64,000 bases of DNA. It comes from Comamonas sp. JUb58 (GTDB lineage: Bacteria > Pseudomonadota > Gammaproteobacteria > Burkholderiales > Burkholderiaceae_C). Positions 38,455-46,975 of the stretch are shown here, one piece after another. The notes beneath the pieces are model-generated. The model made no database searches, was not told the origin of the DNA, and was given only the letters and a program-made list of their open reading frames with translations. The DNA is taken from assembly GCF_004364775.1 (NCBI RefSeq), contig NZ_SOAL01000010.1, positions 124,001 through 188,000 on the forward strand. Direction: 5' to 3'. Numbering within the stretch: position 1 is the first letter of the stretch; every line of letters begins with the position of its first letter. The translations under genes and the position numbers were made by a program.

Positions 38455-40134
38455 TCAATTTTCCCGCTGGTTGACGATGGAGTGCTCGTTGATGCCGATC
38501 AGGTTGAAGAACACGGCATTCAGGCGGTGCAGGTTGCCAAAGCGCACCAGCGCATTCTTCTGCTGGCATTCGGCTACCCAGTTGAGCACCGAGCCGGCCG
38601 CAACAAAATCGATGCGCATCAGGCGGTCGCAGCGCACCGTGAACGGCATGCCGGGCTCCACCATTGGCGTAAAGCTATCGAGCTGGCGGGAAACATCGCC
38701 TTCGACAACGCCTTCGAGCACAGCCTGCGGGCTGTCGGCCACCACGGGCTTTCTCTCGGGCAGATCCAGCACCAAGGACATATCTGGCGCAGCAGGTGCA
38801 CCCGTGCGGGCGCTGTCGCTGCTCGTCTCAGCCCGGGGCGGCACCCAGGAAGGGGGCGATACCTCGTAGGTAATGCAGTAATCCAGCGCTGCGGCTTCGA
38901 AATCCTGCTCCAGCTGCAGCAAACGCAAATAGGCCATGCGCAGCGACCAGCGGTCCTGGGCTACTGCGCTGTCACCTACCGGCGTTTGTGCTTCCAGCAC
39001 CGACAGCAGATGGTCGGCACCCACAAACACCAGCCGTGCATCGGGCTTGTCCGCCCACATCCGGAACTGCGCCAGCAGCCCGGCCACCACCTCGTCGCGG
39101 ACCTCGGTCACGCGCGACCAGTTCAAGGTCCAGGGTGGGGCAAAGCGCTTGAGGTTGCCTTGCAGGCCATTGAGCGCAGCGGTGCTGAGCACCGGTGGCG
39201 CCTGCCAGTTGAGCAGGCGGACGTCTTCGGCGGGGGCATCACCAGCCTGCAGCGCCTTGGCGCCGACCTCTTCCGGCATCGAGAACCAGACAGGCGCTGA
39301 ACGGCCGTATTTGCTGGCAAATTCAATCGCGTGGAAGTCAAACTTGGTCTGGTCGCCGGTGGCACGGTACAGGTCAAACAGGGTCAGCCAGATCGTCAGC
39401 TGCCCCATCAGATCGCCACGGCGCTGCTGCACCAGGGCCAAAAGCGAGGCCTCTGCACCTGCGGCATCGCCATTGGCGAACAGCACCGCCGCTTCTTCCA
39501 GATCGGTATCGTGGATAAACCGGCCAGACTCGACCTGGGCATCAAAAGCGCCAGCGGGCAAGGCCGCAGGGGCGGCTTGCGGAACGGCCGCCGATGCTGC
39601 AGCCACAGCGGGAGCTGCAGCCACCTCGGCCTGTGCAGACAAAGGTGCAGAACCAGAAGCAACGGGAACTGGCGCGCTGGTCGGTACAACCTCGCCAAGC
39701 ACGGTGGGATCCGCAGCAGGCGCGCCGGCGCCATCGCCAGACCACCACTGCTTGGACATCTGCCGTTCAATCTGGTTGATTTTCTCGATGGTGTGCGAGG
39801 GATGGGCAGGCTTGCCGGCAGCCAGCGCTGCGGCATCAGGTGCCACACCGCCTTCGAGCAGGGCGGCCGAGCTGACGGCGCCCTGGCCATCGGCGCTGCT
39901 GGATTTGTTGGCCTCGCGCCGGATCTTGCGCAGCTGGTCAAACTCCAGCTTGCGCACAAAATCATTGCGGCGCTTGCGCTCCATGATTTCCTTGAGCGCC
40001 TGCTTGGAAAACTGCGCCTCAGGGTTCTCCGGCTCCGGCGTCTTGTCCAACTCCGACCACTGGGTGGTCGGTTTGGTTACAAAGCGCACCACTTTGGACA
40101 ACAAACCCTTGTTTGGCTTCTGAGCCTCACTCAT
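38455..40134 (-). CDS. Large protein of unknown function between dksA and hslV
   Basis: This 559-residue protein has no signal peptide or membrane segment. The first 75 residues are basic and helical (RKRRNDFVRKLEFDQLRKIRRE). Residues about 75-205 are low-complexity Ala/Pro/Val/Ser. Residues about 205-420 form a helical domain that resembles TPR-like repeats (DLEEAAVLFANGDAAGAEASLLALVQ). The last 90 residues (VRCDRLMRIDFVAAGSVLNWV) recall a STAS-type fold, which is a guess from pattern alone. It follows dksA by 42 bases. The layout suggests a scaffold; no function is assigned. Confidence 0.8.
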   Translation of the reverse strand: MSEAQKPNKGLLSKVVRFVTKPTTQWSELDKTPEPENPEAQFSKQALKEIMERKRRNDFVRKLEFDQLRKIRREANKSSSADGQGAVSSAALLEGGVAPDAAALAAGKPAHPSHTIEKINQIERQMSKQWWSGDGAGAPAADPTVLGEVVPTSAPVPVASGSAPLSAQAEVAAAPAVAAASAAVPQAAPAALPAGAFDAQVESGRFIHDTDLEEAAVLFANGDAAGAEASLLALVQQRRGDLMGQLTIWLTLFDLYRATGDQTKFDFHAIEFASKYGRSAPVWFSMPEEVGAKALQAGDAPAEDVRLLNWQAPPVLSTAALNGLQGNLKRFAPPWTLNWSRVTEVRDEVVAGLLAQFRMWADKPDARLVFVGADHLLSVLEAQTPVGDSAVAQDRWSLRMAYLRLLQLEQDFEAAALDYCITYEVSPPSWVPPRAETSSDSARTGAPAAPDMSLVLDLPERKPVVADSPQAVLEGVVEGDVSRQLDSFTPMVEPGMPFTVRCDRLMRIDFVAAGSVLNWVAECQQKNALVRFGNLHRLNAVFFNLIGINEHSIVNQREN

Positions 40135-40176
40135 GGTTACTCCCTCCCCTTGTGTGTCCGGTGCGCTGCCTCAGCC

Positions 40177-40659
40177 TCAATCACCAAACATTTTTTGTTT
40201 CAATTCACGGCGCTGCTGCGCTTCCAGCGACAAGGTTGCCGTAGGACGTGCCAGCAGACGGCCCACTCCGATGGGCTCGCCCGTCTCATCGCAGTAGCCA
40301 TAGTCGCCCGCATCAATGCGGCTGATCGACTGGTCGATCTTCTTCAAGAGCTTACGCTCACGGTCACGCGTGCGCAAGACGAGCGCATGCTCTTCCTCAA
40401 TGGTAGCGCGGTCTGCCGGATCGGGCACGACAACGGTGTCTTCCCGCAGATTTTCCGTCGTGGCATCGGCATTGAGGTGGATACCGGTCTTCAGCTCCAC
40501 CAGCTTCTTGCGAAAGAACGCCAGTTGGACCTCGTTCATGTATTCGCTCTCCGGCATGGACAGCACCTCATCGTCAGTGAGGGTGTCTACCGTCTTGGAC
40601 TTCCAAGCATTGGCCAGCTTGGCGTCGCGTTTAGGGATGGTTTGCGTAGTGGTAGGCAT
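40177..40659 (-). CDS. dksA: RNA polymerase-binding factor DksA, with only one of the four zinc-site cysteines
   Basis: DksA binds the RNA polymerase secondary channel and, with ppGpp, controls rRNA and amino acid promoters. The 160-residue protein has the coiled-coil tip DPADRA (Asp 80 and 83). The zinc-finger region keeps its spacing (GYCDETGEPIG ... TATLSLEAQQ), but the four Cys positions of E. coli are Cys123, Thr126, Ser144 and Ala147, so a normal zinc site cannot form. This resembles the Cys-poor, zinc-independent DksA variants known in other bacteria. A COG0523 GTPase lies next upstream. Confidence 0.95.
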   Translation of the reverse strand: MPTTTQTIPKRDAKLANAWKSKTVDTLTDDEVLSMPESEYMNEVQLAFFRKKLVELKTGIHLNADATTENLREDTVVVPDPADRATIEEEHALVLRTRDRERKLLKKIDQSISRIDAGDYGYCDETGEPIGVGRLLARPTATLSLEAQQRRELKQKMFGD

Positions 40660-41102
40660 AGTTCTCTCGACTGGCTAGCGCAGTTCTTACATGCGACGGA
40701 TGTCCGTCTCGTTACAAAAGGTGCAAAGCCCGACAGGCTCCGCCCCCTGATCAACTTGCCCGAATCCCAGCGGGACCCAGGCACATCTTGAAGTCGGGCC
40801 GGTGCCCGCAACTCCGTCTTGCAGGCCCACACTGCCAGCACCTGGCAGCGTACAGCTCGCTTGCACAAGCCTCCTTCTCCTTCAGCACCGTGTCCAACAG
40901 GCCAAAGCCCCTCGAAACACCGCACTCTCTCATTGATAACTTATGGACGAACCACGGAAACCGTATCTCGCCGCTGGCCTGCTTTGCTGCATTTCGGGCC
41001 GCGATTGTATATGGCATCGCTGCACAGCAACAAGTGAATGCTGCCCCGGCGCAACGCGGGGTTTCCCCGGGGTCTGATTCCGGGGCCGCCCCGCCTGGGC
41101 GA
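40660..41102. other. Intergenic region between the COG0523 gene and dksA
   Basis: 443 bases with no convincing gene. Next to the COG0523 stop (41041-41100) are GC-rich short stems (for example CCCCGG and CCGGGG near 41068-41090) without a T-run, which may slow or end transcription. The remainder must hold the dksA promoter; I could not place it. Confidence 0.5.
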
Positions 41103-42212
41103 TCAGGCCTCAACCACGCACTGGTCCAGGCCCTGGCGCAGGATGTCCTGCGGCAAATCAATGCCAATGAAGACCATCTTGCTCTGGCGGCGCTCATCGG
41201 CAGCCCACTCAGGGCCCAGATCGCTGCCCATTAGCTGGTGCACGCCCTGGAAAATCACCTTGCGGTCGGTGCCCTTCATCGCCAGAACGCCCTTGTAGCG
41301 CAGCATGCGCGGGCCATAAATGTTCACAATGGCGCCCAGGAAGTCTTCCAGCTTGGCGGGGTCAAAGGCCTTGTCCACGCGGTAGACGAAGCTCTTCACA
41401 TCGTCGTCATGGTGGTGGTGGTGCGGGTGGTTGCAGTGCTCGCCATGTTCGTGGTCGTGGCCATGGTCGTGCCCGCAGTTTTCATCGTGCACATGGCCGT
41501 GGTCATGGTCGTGCCCGCAATGCTCGTCATGCACATGCTCGTGGTCATGGCCCTCTTCCTTGAGGAAGTCCGGGTCGATGTTGAGCGTGGCATTCAGGTT
41601 GAAGCCGCGCAGATCGAACACGTCCTTCAGCGGCACATCGCCAAAATGCACGGCGCGGATCGGCGCGCGCGGGTTCATGTGCTTGAGGCGGTGAACCAGC
41701 GCGTCCTTGTCAGCCTCGCTCACCAGGTCGGTCTTGGACAGGAAGATCTGATCCGCAAAGCCCACCTGGCGGCGTGCTTCCTGGCGCGTGTCCAGCTGCT
41801 GGCCGGCATGCTTGGCATCCACCAGGGTGATGATGGAGTCGATCAAATAGGTTTCGGCGATCTCTTCATCCATGAAGAAGGTCTGCGCCACCGGGCCGGG
41901 ATCGGCCAGGCCCGTGGTTTCGATCACGATGCGCTCGAAATCCACCAGGCCCTTGCGGCGCTTGGCCGCCAGCAGCTGCAGCGCTTCGCGCAGGTCTTCG
42001 CGGATGGTGCAGCAGATGCAGCCATTGCTCATCTGCAGAATCTGTTCCTTGGATTCCGTCTTCAGAATGTCGGTGTCGATGTTTTCTTCGCCGAACTCGT
42101 TCTCGATCACGGCAATCTTCATGCCGTGCGACTCATGCAGCACGCGCTTGAGCAGCGTGGTTTTGCCCGAGCCCAAAAAGCCCGTGAGGATGGTGACTGG
42201 AATGAGTGACAT
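41103..42212 (-). CDS. COG0523 (CobW/ZNG1-like) GTPase with a His-rich metal loop
   Basis: This 369-residue G3E-family GTPase has Walker A GFLGSGKTTLL near residue 11, the metal-binding CxCC motif in NGCICC (Cys65, 67, 68), ETTGLADPGPV and the guanine motif LSKTDLV. Residues about 220-275 are packed with His, Asp and Cys (HDHEH, HCGHDHDHGH units) and then PHHHHHDDD, a metal reservoir or sensor. The family delivers zinc or other metals to target enzymes. I chose the ATG at 42212 (MSLIPVTILTG). Its neighbour, a zinc-site-free DksA, supports a zinc-economy role. No Zur site was recognised. Confidence 0.9.
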   Translation of the reverse strand: MSLIPVTILTGFLGSGKTTLLKRVLHESHGMKIAVIENEFGEENIDTDILKTESKEQILQMSNGCICCTIREDLREALQLLAAKRRKGLVDFERIVIETTGLADPGPVAQTFFMDEEIAETYLIDSIITLVDAKHAGQQLDTRQEARRQVGFADQIFLSKTDLVSEADKDALVHRLKHMNPRAPIRAVHFGDVPLKDVFDLRGFNLNATLNIDPDFLKEEGHDHEHVHDEHCGHDHDHGHVHDENCGHDHGHDHEHGEHCNHPHHHHHDDDVKSFVYRVDKAFDPAKLEDFLGAIVNIYGPRMLRYKGVLAMKGTDRKVIFQGVHQLMGSDLGPEWAADERRQSKMVFIGIDLPQDILRQGLDQCVVEA

Positions 42213-42535
42213 AGGACCCCTGATAGTTACACATAAGGCAGCGATCGCAAGCCGCGCCACGTGCCAGACTTGCCCGCCCACCGGCCCATCGCGCAAGCAC
42301 AGGCCTTTGTATCAAACACCGTTATGTGGGGCCATGCCAGGCGATATCAAGACAGCTGCAGGTAAATTCTGTGGCTATGCCAAGAGCGGGCTATTGTGGC
42401 ATGTTTTGCAGGCGGGGCATTTTCGGAGCTTGGCTTGCATCAAACCCAAGCCAGATCAGCGCAAAACGCTATCAAATTGATACCAAAACTGCGCCGAACT
42501 ATCCGCCTGAGGCCTCCCCCCAGCCGCTGGACGCC
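42213..42535. other. Intergenic region with a TATCAA-A-TTGATA palindrome
   Basis: 323 bases without a gene, upstream of the COG0523 gene. They contain a perfect odd palindrome TATCAA-A-TTGATA (42470-42482) and a 7-bp stem TGGCTTG/CAAGCCA (42431-42437/42447-42453). The TATCAAAT half-site also occurs in the inverted repeat at 36184, so the two may be the same kind of operator or relics of an intergenic repeat. Confidence 0.4.
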
Positions 42536-43291
42536 TTAAAACCGCTCGTAACCCTGCAGATAGCGCCAATGGCCCTGGGGCAGCTTGCTCAGCGAGATCC
42601 GGCCAAGGCGCAAACGCTTCAGCGACACCAGCTCCAGCCCCAGTGCGGCGCAGATGGCGGGCAGCCATTCGGGCGCCACGCGCTTGAGCGCAAAGCGCAG
42701 ATGGGTCTCGTTCTGCCAACTGGCCTTCAGCGGTGGCAGGCGATCGCCATCCATATACAGGCCATTGGCCAGCAGGGCCAGGCCATCCTCGATCATCTCG
42801 CCTTGCACCTCGACCAGGCATTCCTGCTCCAGCAAATCCGCCTCTTCCGTCAGGTGGCGGATGATGCGGGGATCCTGGCTGTAGACCACCAAGCCGCTGG
42901 CGGCGCGGGGAATGGGCAGCAGGAACTGCTGGTGGCGAAAATGGCGCGGCAAGGGCCGGACGGGCTGTGGCGTGTCCACCTCGGCCAGGTGCTCGGGCGT
43001 CAGCAGGTCCAGCGCGCTGAGGCCTGTGCGGCCGGGCTCCAGCGCGCGCAGGCTGTAGCCTGCGGGCTTGTGCAGCAACAGGGTCACGGGCTGGATCGGG
43101 CGCAGATCGGCGCCGGTCTGTAGCTCCACGGTCTGGCTGGGCAACACGCGGGCGCCCGGGGTGTCCTGGATCTGGCCATCCACTGTCACAAAGCCGGCAT
43201 CGATATAGTGCTCGGCCTCGGCGCGCGAGCAACCGATGTCGCTCGCCAGGCGCTTGGACAGGCGAATGGCTTGGGGGTCTTGGGCTTGCAT
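42536..43291 (-). CDS. RsuA/RluE-like pseudouridine synthase homologue lacking the catalytic Asp
   Basis: This 251-residue protein has an N-terminal S4 RNA-binding domain (RLSKRLASDIGCSRAEAEHYIDAGFVTVDG) and an RsuA-type core (TLLLHKPAGYSLRALEPGRTG, KLPQGHWRYL end). At the place of the invariant GRLDxxSxGL active-site motif it reads LPIPRAASGLVVYSQD (about 124-139), so the nucleophilic Asp is absent. It may bind RNA without modifying it. I chose the ATG at 43291 (MQAQDPQAIRLSK). It stands alone between two gaps. Confidence 0.85.
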   Translation of the reverse strand: MQAQDPQAIRLSKRLASDIGCSRAEAEHYIDAGFVTVDGQIQDTPGARVLPSQTVELQTGADLRPIQPVTLLLHKPAGYSLRALEPGRTGLSALDLLTPEHLAEVDTPQPVRPLPRHFRHQQFLLPIPRAASGLVVYSQDPRIIRHLTEEADLLEQECLVEVQGEMIEDGLALLANGLYMDGDRLPPLKASWQNETHLRFALKRVAPEWLPAICAALGLELVSLKRLRLGRISLSKLPQGHWRYLQGYERF

Positions 43292-43339
43292 GGGCAGCAA
43301 CTCTGCGGCGTGGCACGGTTCCGCGCCATCCGCTCCTTC

Positions 43340-43370
43340 AAAAAAAGCAAAAGCCCTGCAGTTGCAGAGC
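43340..43370 (-). terminator. Rho-independent terminator after the histidine kinase at 43432
   Basis: On the minus strand GCTCTGC and GCAGGGC form a 7-bp stem with one G-T pair and a 4-base loop (43353-43370), followed by TTTTGCTTTTTTT. It ends the two-component system transcript about 60 bases past the kinase stop. Confidence 0.8.
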
Positions 43371-43431
43371 ACAGACGCCATTTTAGTCGCCGGCCAGGGT
43401 TGGTGCCTGGCCAGCGCTGTGCAGCCCCGCC

Positions 43432-44601
43432 TCAGGCCGGTGCAAAACGCAGCCGGAACAGTGCGCCGCCCCGGGCTGAGCTTTCGGCATGCGCCACCCC
43501 ACCCTGCAGCTCGGTCAGCGCCTGCACGATGGACAGGCCCAGGCCCGAGCCCTCTCGCTTGCGCCGGCCCGGCGCCATCGCAAAGCGCCGGAAAGGGTGG
43601 TTGCGCAGCTCCTGCGGCAGACCGGGCCCGGCATCGCTGACCAGTAGTTCGATCCAGATATGCCCTTGTGCATCGCGCATGTTGCGCACTTCTACCTCCA
43701 GCCAGTGCCCGCTGGCGGCATGGCGCAGCGCATTGCCCACCAGGTTGGCAATGATCTGGCGCATGCGCAAAGGATCGGCGCGGATCGCGCTGATGGCATC
43801 GTCCTCGGGCAGTACCTGGGACAGCGCCATCTCGGCCAGTTGCAGCTGGGGCTGCAGCTCCTGCAGGCTCTCGCGCACCAGCGCACCAAGGCTCAGGCGC
43901 TCCTTGCGCAGCGACATTTCACCGGCCTCGGCCATCGCCAAGGTATGCAGGTCGTCAATCAGCCGGCCCAGGTGCTCGGTCTGCGCCAGCAGCAGCCGAA
44001 ACTCCAGCTCGCTGGGCGCGATGACCCCATCGCACATCGCATGCAAATGGGTCTTGAGCACCGACAGCGGCGTGCGCAGCTCATGCGAGATGGATGCCGC
44101 CGAGGCCTGGCGCTCGGCATTGAGCTTTTGCAGCGCATCGATCATCGCATTGAAGGTGTGCACCACCTCCTTCAACTCGCCATGCGCACCCTCTTCGACC
44201 ACCCGCGTCGAGCTGAAATCCCCGTGCGCCACGCGCTGCGCCACCTCCACCATCGATGCCAGCGGCCGGGTGATGTAGCGCGAAACAAAAAAGCCCATCG
44301 CCAGGCCAAACGGCAGGCAGACCAGCAGACCGATGAACAGCGACACCTGTTCGCCAAAGAACACCTCGCCGCGCCAGTACTCGCCATAGATCTGCATGGC
44401 GCGCGGGCTGTTGTCCAGATCGCGCTCGATCAGGTCGTCCAGCTCCACCCGCACCGAGCTGGGCAGGCTTTGGTAGAACTGGTTGTACTGCACCGCATTG
44501 AAGGCCCAGGCGCAGGCGCTGAGCAGCGCAATGGTGCTGAGCAGCGTACCGGCAATCCAGAAACCAAAGCGGACCCAGATGCGGTTCAGTCCCCGGGCCA
44601 T
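43432..44601 (-). CDS. Sensor histidine kinase (BaeS/EnvZ-like) next to an exporter cluster
   Basis: This 389-residue kinase has membrane segments at about 12-36 and 86-108 enclosing a small periplasmic loop, then a HAMP domain, and a HisKA domain with His near 173 in ASISHELRTPLSVLK. The ATPase domain has IIANLVGNALRHA, DAGPGLPQEL and GSGLGLSIVQA. It overlaps the response regulator gene by 16 bases. It is divergent from the exporter operon at 45551, so it probably senses envelope stress or the exported compound. Confidence 0.9.
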   Translation of the reverse strand: MARGLNRIWVRFGFWIAGTLLSTIALLSACAWAFNAVQYNQFYQSLPSSVRVELDDLIERDLDNSPRAMQIYGEYWRGEVFFGEQVSLFIGLLVCLPFGLAMGFFVSRYITRPLASMVEVAQRVAHGDFSSTRVVEEGAHGELKEVVHTFNAMIDALQKLNAERQASAASISHELRTPLSVLKTHLHAMCDGVIAPSELEFRLLLAQTEHLGRLIDDLHTLAMAEAGEMSLRKERLSLGALVRESLQELQPQLQLAEMALSQVLPEDDAISAIRADPLRMRQIIANLVGNALRHAASGHWLEVEVRNMRDAQGHIWIELLVSDAGPGLPQELRNHPFRRFAMAPGRRKREGSGLGLSIVQALTELQGGVAHAESSARGGALFRLRFAPA

Positions 44602-45311
44602 AGACGGTATCCAATGCTGCGCACAGTCTCGATCATCTCCTCCTGGCCAGCCAGCTGCAATTTGCGGCGCAGCTTGGACAGGTGCGAGTCGATCACCCGC
44701 TCCAGCGCATCGCTCTCAGGCAGGCAGTGCTCGATCAGCTGCGCGCGGGAGAAGCAACGCCGGGGCTGCGAGGCCAGCAAGGCCAGCAGGCGGAATTCGG
44801 TCAGGGTCAACGGCAGTGGTGTGGCCTGGCCTTGAGGGTCATAAACCCGGGCACTGTGCTCGGCGGGGTTGATCTCCAGCGCACCCACCCGGATCGGCGC
44901 CATCGGCGCAGCGGCGGCCTTGGGCTGGCTGCGGCGCAGCACGGCACGCACGCGCGCCACCACTTCGGCCGGGTTGAAGGGCTTGACCACGTAGTCATCC
45001 GCCCCCAGGCGCAAGGCCACCAGCTTGTCCACATCATCGGCCAGCGCCGTCACCATGATCACCGGGGTCTGGCCCTGGTCGCGGATAAAGCGCAGCACAT
45101 CGACGCCGTCCATGCCCGGCAGGTGGATGTCCAGCAGCACCAGATCGGGCTGGTTTTGGCGAAAAAGCTGCACGGCCTGCTCGCCATCGCGCGCAAACAG
45201 GGTGCGCATGCCGTCGCGCTCCAGGTAGGCAACCAGGATTGTGGCGATGCCTGGCTCATCCTCCACGACGAGCACCAGCGGCGCTGCCACAGGTGGCGTA
45301 GGTAGTTTCAT
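44586..45311 (-). CDS. OmpR-family response regulator (BaeR-like)
   Basis: The 241-residue protein has a receiver domain with phospho-acceptor Asp near 61 (LVLLDIHLPGMDG), Thr in IMVTAL and Lys in YVVKPFNP. A winged-helix domain follows with LTEFRLLALLASQPRRCFSRAQL and VIDSHLSKLRRKLQ. It probably binds the two tandem 10-bp palindromes at 45446-45465 in front of the divergent exporter operon; that link is inferred. Confidence 0.92.
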   Translation of the reverse strand: MKLPTPPVAAPLVLVVEDEPGIATILVAYLERDGMRTLFARDGEQAVQLFRQNQPDLVLLDIHLPGMDGVDVLRFIRDQGQTPVIMVTALADDVDKLVALRLGADDYVVKPFNPAEVVARVRAVLRRSQPKAAAAPMAPIRVGALEINPAEHSARVYDPQGQATPLPLTLTEFRLLALLASQPRRCFSRAQLIEHCLPESDALERVIDSHLSKLRRKLQLAGQEEMIETVRSIGYRLWPGD

Positions 45312-45445
45312 GGCGGACTACATCCCAAGTAGGTTCCAGCGGCAGCCCACAGAAGGCGCCCAAAAGCGGTTGAAACGAGCCATTATGACCGTGCCGACCG
45401 CCTGTTGCACGCCTTGGCGGCCTCCATGTTTCCTCCATCATTTGT

Positions 45446-45465
45446 GCAAGCTTGCGCAAGCTTGC
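45446..45465. promoter_or_regulatory. Two tandem copies of the palindrome GCAAGCTTGC
   Basis: GCAAGCTTGC occurs twice back to back in the gap between the response regulator gene and the exporter operon, about 85 bases before the operon's first start codon. Ten-base direct repeats suit OmpR-family regulators, which bind head to tail on one face of the helix. Confidence 0.55.
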
Positions 45466-45550
45466 CAGGGTTGAATGGTTCGCTTAATTGCCCGGCCTTC
45501 GCGGTCTGGCCTCCACGGTCAACACCGGCCAAGAACCGACTCCATTGCAC

Positions 45551-46975
45551 GTGAAACCCTTGTTCTGCAAAACACTGCTGGCACTGGCACCTGCCGCTTT
45601 GCTGGCCGGTTGCATGACACCGCCGCAACCCCAGCTCCAACCCGACACCCCGGCCCAGTGGCGCCAGGCGGGCGGCAGCGCGCCCAATGCGCGCGCCGTC
45701 AAGGCCGCCGACCTGGCCGCCTGGTGGAAGTTGCTGGGCGACCCGGCCCTGGACAAGCTGGTGGAGCAGGCGCTGGCCCAGAACCTGGATCTGGCACAGG
45801 CGCAAGGGCGTCTCCAGGCCCAGCGCATTCTGCTGGGCACCGCCACCGCCGCCTACAAGCCCGAATTCACCGCCGGCGTGCGCACCCTGCAGGATGTGGC
45901 CGCACTTGACTCCTACTTCCATGCCAGCTTGGACATGAGCTGGAACCTGGGCCTGTTTGGCGCCTACGAATCCACCGAGCTCGATGGCCAGGGCCAGTTG
46001 CTCGATGCCCAGGCGCAGCTGCAGGCCGCCAGGATCCAGCTGGTCGCCAACGTGGTGCAGCGCTATCTGGATATCTGCGTGGCGCAGCAGCAACGCTTTG
46101 GGCTGGACCAGCAACTGCAGCTGGATACGCGCCGCCTGCAACTGCAGCAGGTGCGTGTGCAGCAGCGCATGGGCAGCGCCGAGCAAGTGCAGCAAGCCAG
46201 CCTGGAGCTCCACCGCAGCCGTGGCCAGGAGGCCGAACTGCTGCAGCACCAGGCACGCGCCGCACATGCGCTGGCCGCACTGCTCGGCCGCAGCGAACCG
46301 CAGGCAGCCTGGCTGGCCGCCTCCAGCAGCCCCCATATCCCCAGCGCCGCAGCGCTGAAGCTGCAGGTGCTGCCGGCCGATCTGCTGCGCAGCCGCCCCG
46401 CCATTCTGGCGGCCGAAGCCGCTGTGCAGCGCGCCGCAGCAGCAGCCGGCCTGTCGAACTCGGCGCTCTACCCCCGCTTTGCGCTGGGTGGTTCGCTGCT
46501 CTACTCCTACAACCTGACGCAGAACCGCCGCTCCAGCTCCAACCACGAGCCCATGCTTGGCCCGGTCATCGACATACCGCTGTTCGACTGGGGCCGCCGG
46601 CGCGCGCAGGCCGATACCGACGAACTGCTGATGGACAACGCCGTCAAGGCCTACCGCCAAAGCGTGCTCGACGGCGTGGCCGATGTCGAAACCGCGCTGG
46701 CCGGCCTGGGCGCGCAGCAGCAACGCCAGCAGTCGCTCGATGCCCAGACGCCGCTGTTGCGCAACCGCGCCCAACAGCTGCAGCGCCGCCAGCAGCTGGG
46801 CCTGGCCAGCGAGCTGGATACCCTGGAGCCGCGCCGCCAGCTGCTGCTGCATGAAAGCCAGCAAAGCGTAGCCCAAGCCGCGCAGGCGCTGGCCTTTGTG
46901 GCCCTGTTCCAGGCGCTGGGTGGCGCGCCGCTGCCACCGCAATTGCCCTCCGGCACGCCAGGAGCCACGCCATGA
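45551..46975 (+). CDS. Outer membrane efflux lipoprotein (TolC/OprM/NodT family)
   Basis: This 474-residue protein forms the outer membrane and periplasmic tunnel of an export system. The GTG start (45551) gives a short signal peptide ending in a lipobox (AALLAGC, Cys near 19). Two OEP repeats follow (WWKLLGDPALDKLVEQALAQNLD and, later, RPAILAAEAAVQRAAAAAGLSNSALYP). A TTG 63 bases upstream is possible but would bury the signal peptide. It overlaps the permease gene by four bases (ATGA), so it is dedicated to this ABC exporter rather than shared. Confidence 0.9.
   Translation: MKPLFCKTLLALAPAALLAGCMTPPQPQLQPDTPAQWRQAGGSAPNARAVKAADLAAWWKLLGDPALDKLVEQALAQNLDLAQAQGRLQAQRILLGTATAAYKPEFTAGVRTLQDVAALDSYFHASLDMSWNLGLFGAYESTELDGQGQLLDAQAQLQAARIQLVANVVQRYLDICVAQQQRFGLDQQLQLDTRRLQLQQVRVQQRMGSAEQVQQASLELHRSRGQEAELLQHQARAAHALAALLGRSEPQAAWLAASSSPHIPSAAALKLQVLPADLLRSRPAILAAEAAVQRAAAAAGLSNSALYPRFALGGSLLYSYNLTQNRRSSSNHEPMLGPVIDIPLFDWGRRRAQADTDELLMDNAVKAYRQSVLDGVADVETALAGLGAQQQRQQSLDAQTPLLRNRAQQLQRRQQLGLASELDTLEPRRQLLLHESQQSVAQAAQALAFVALFQALGGAPLPPQLPSGTPGATP

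Noticed and set aside
41396..41560. Short direct repeats that look like a small CRISPR or tandem repeat
   Set aside because: The repeats are CATGGTC-type units encoding the His/Asp-rich loop of the COG0523 GTPase in frame; there are no spacers of constant length.
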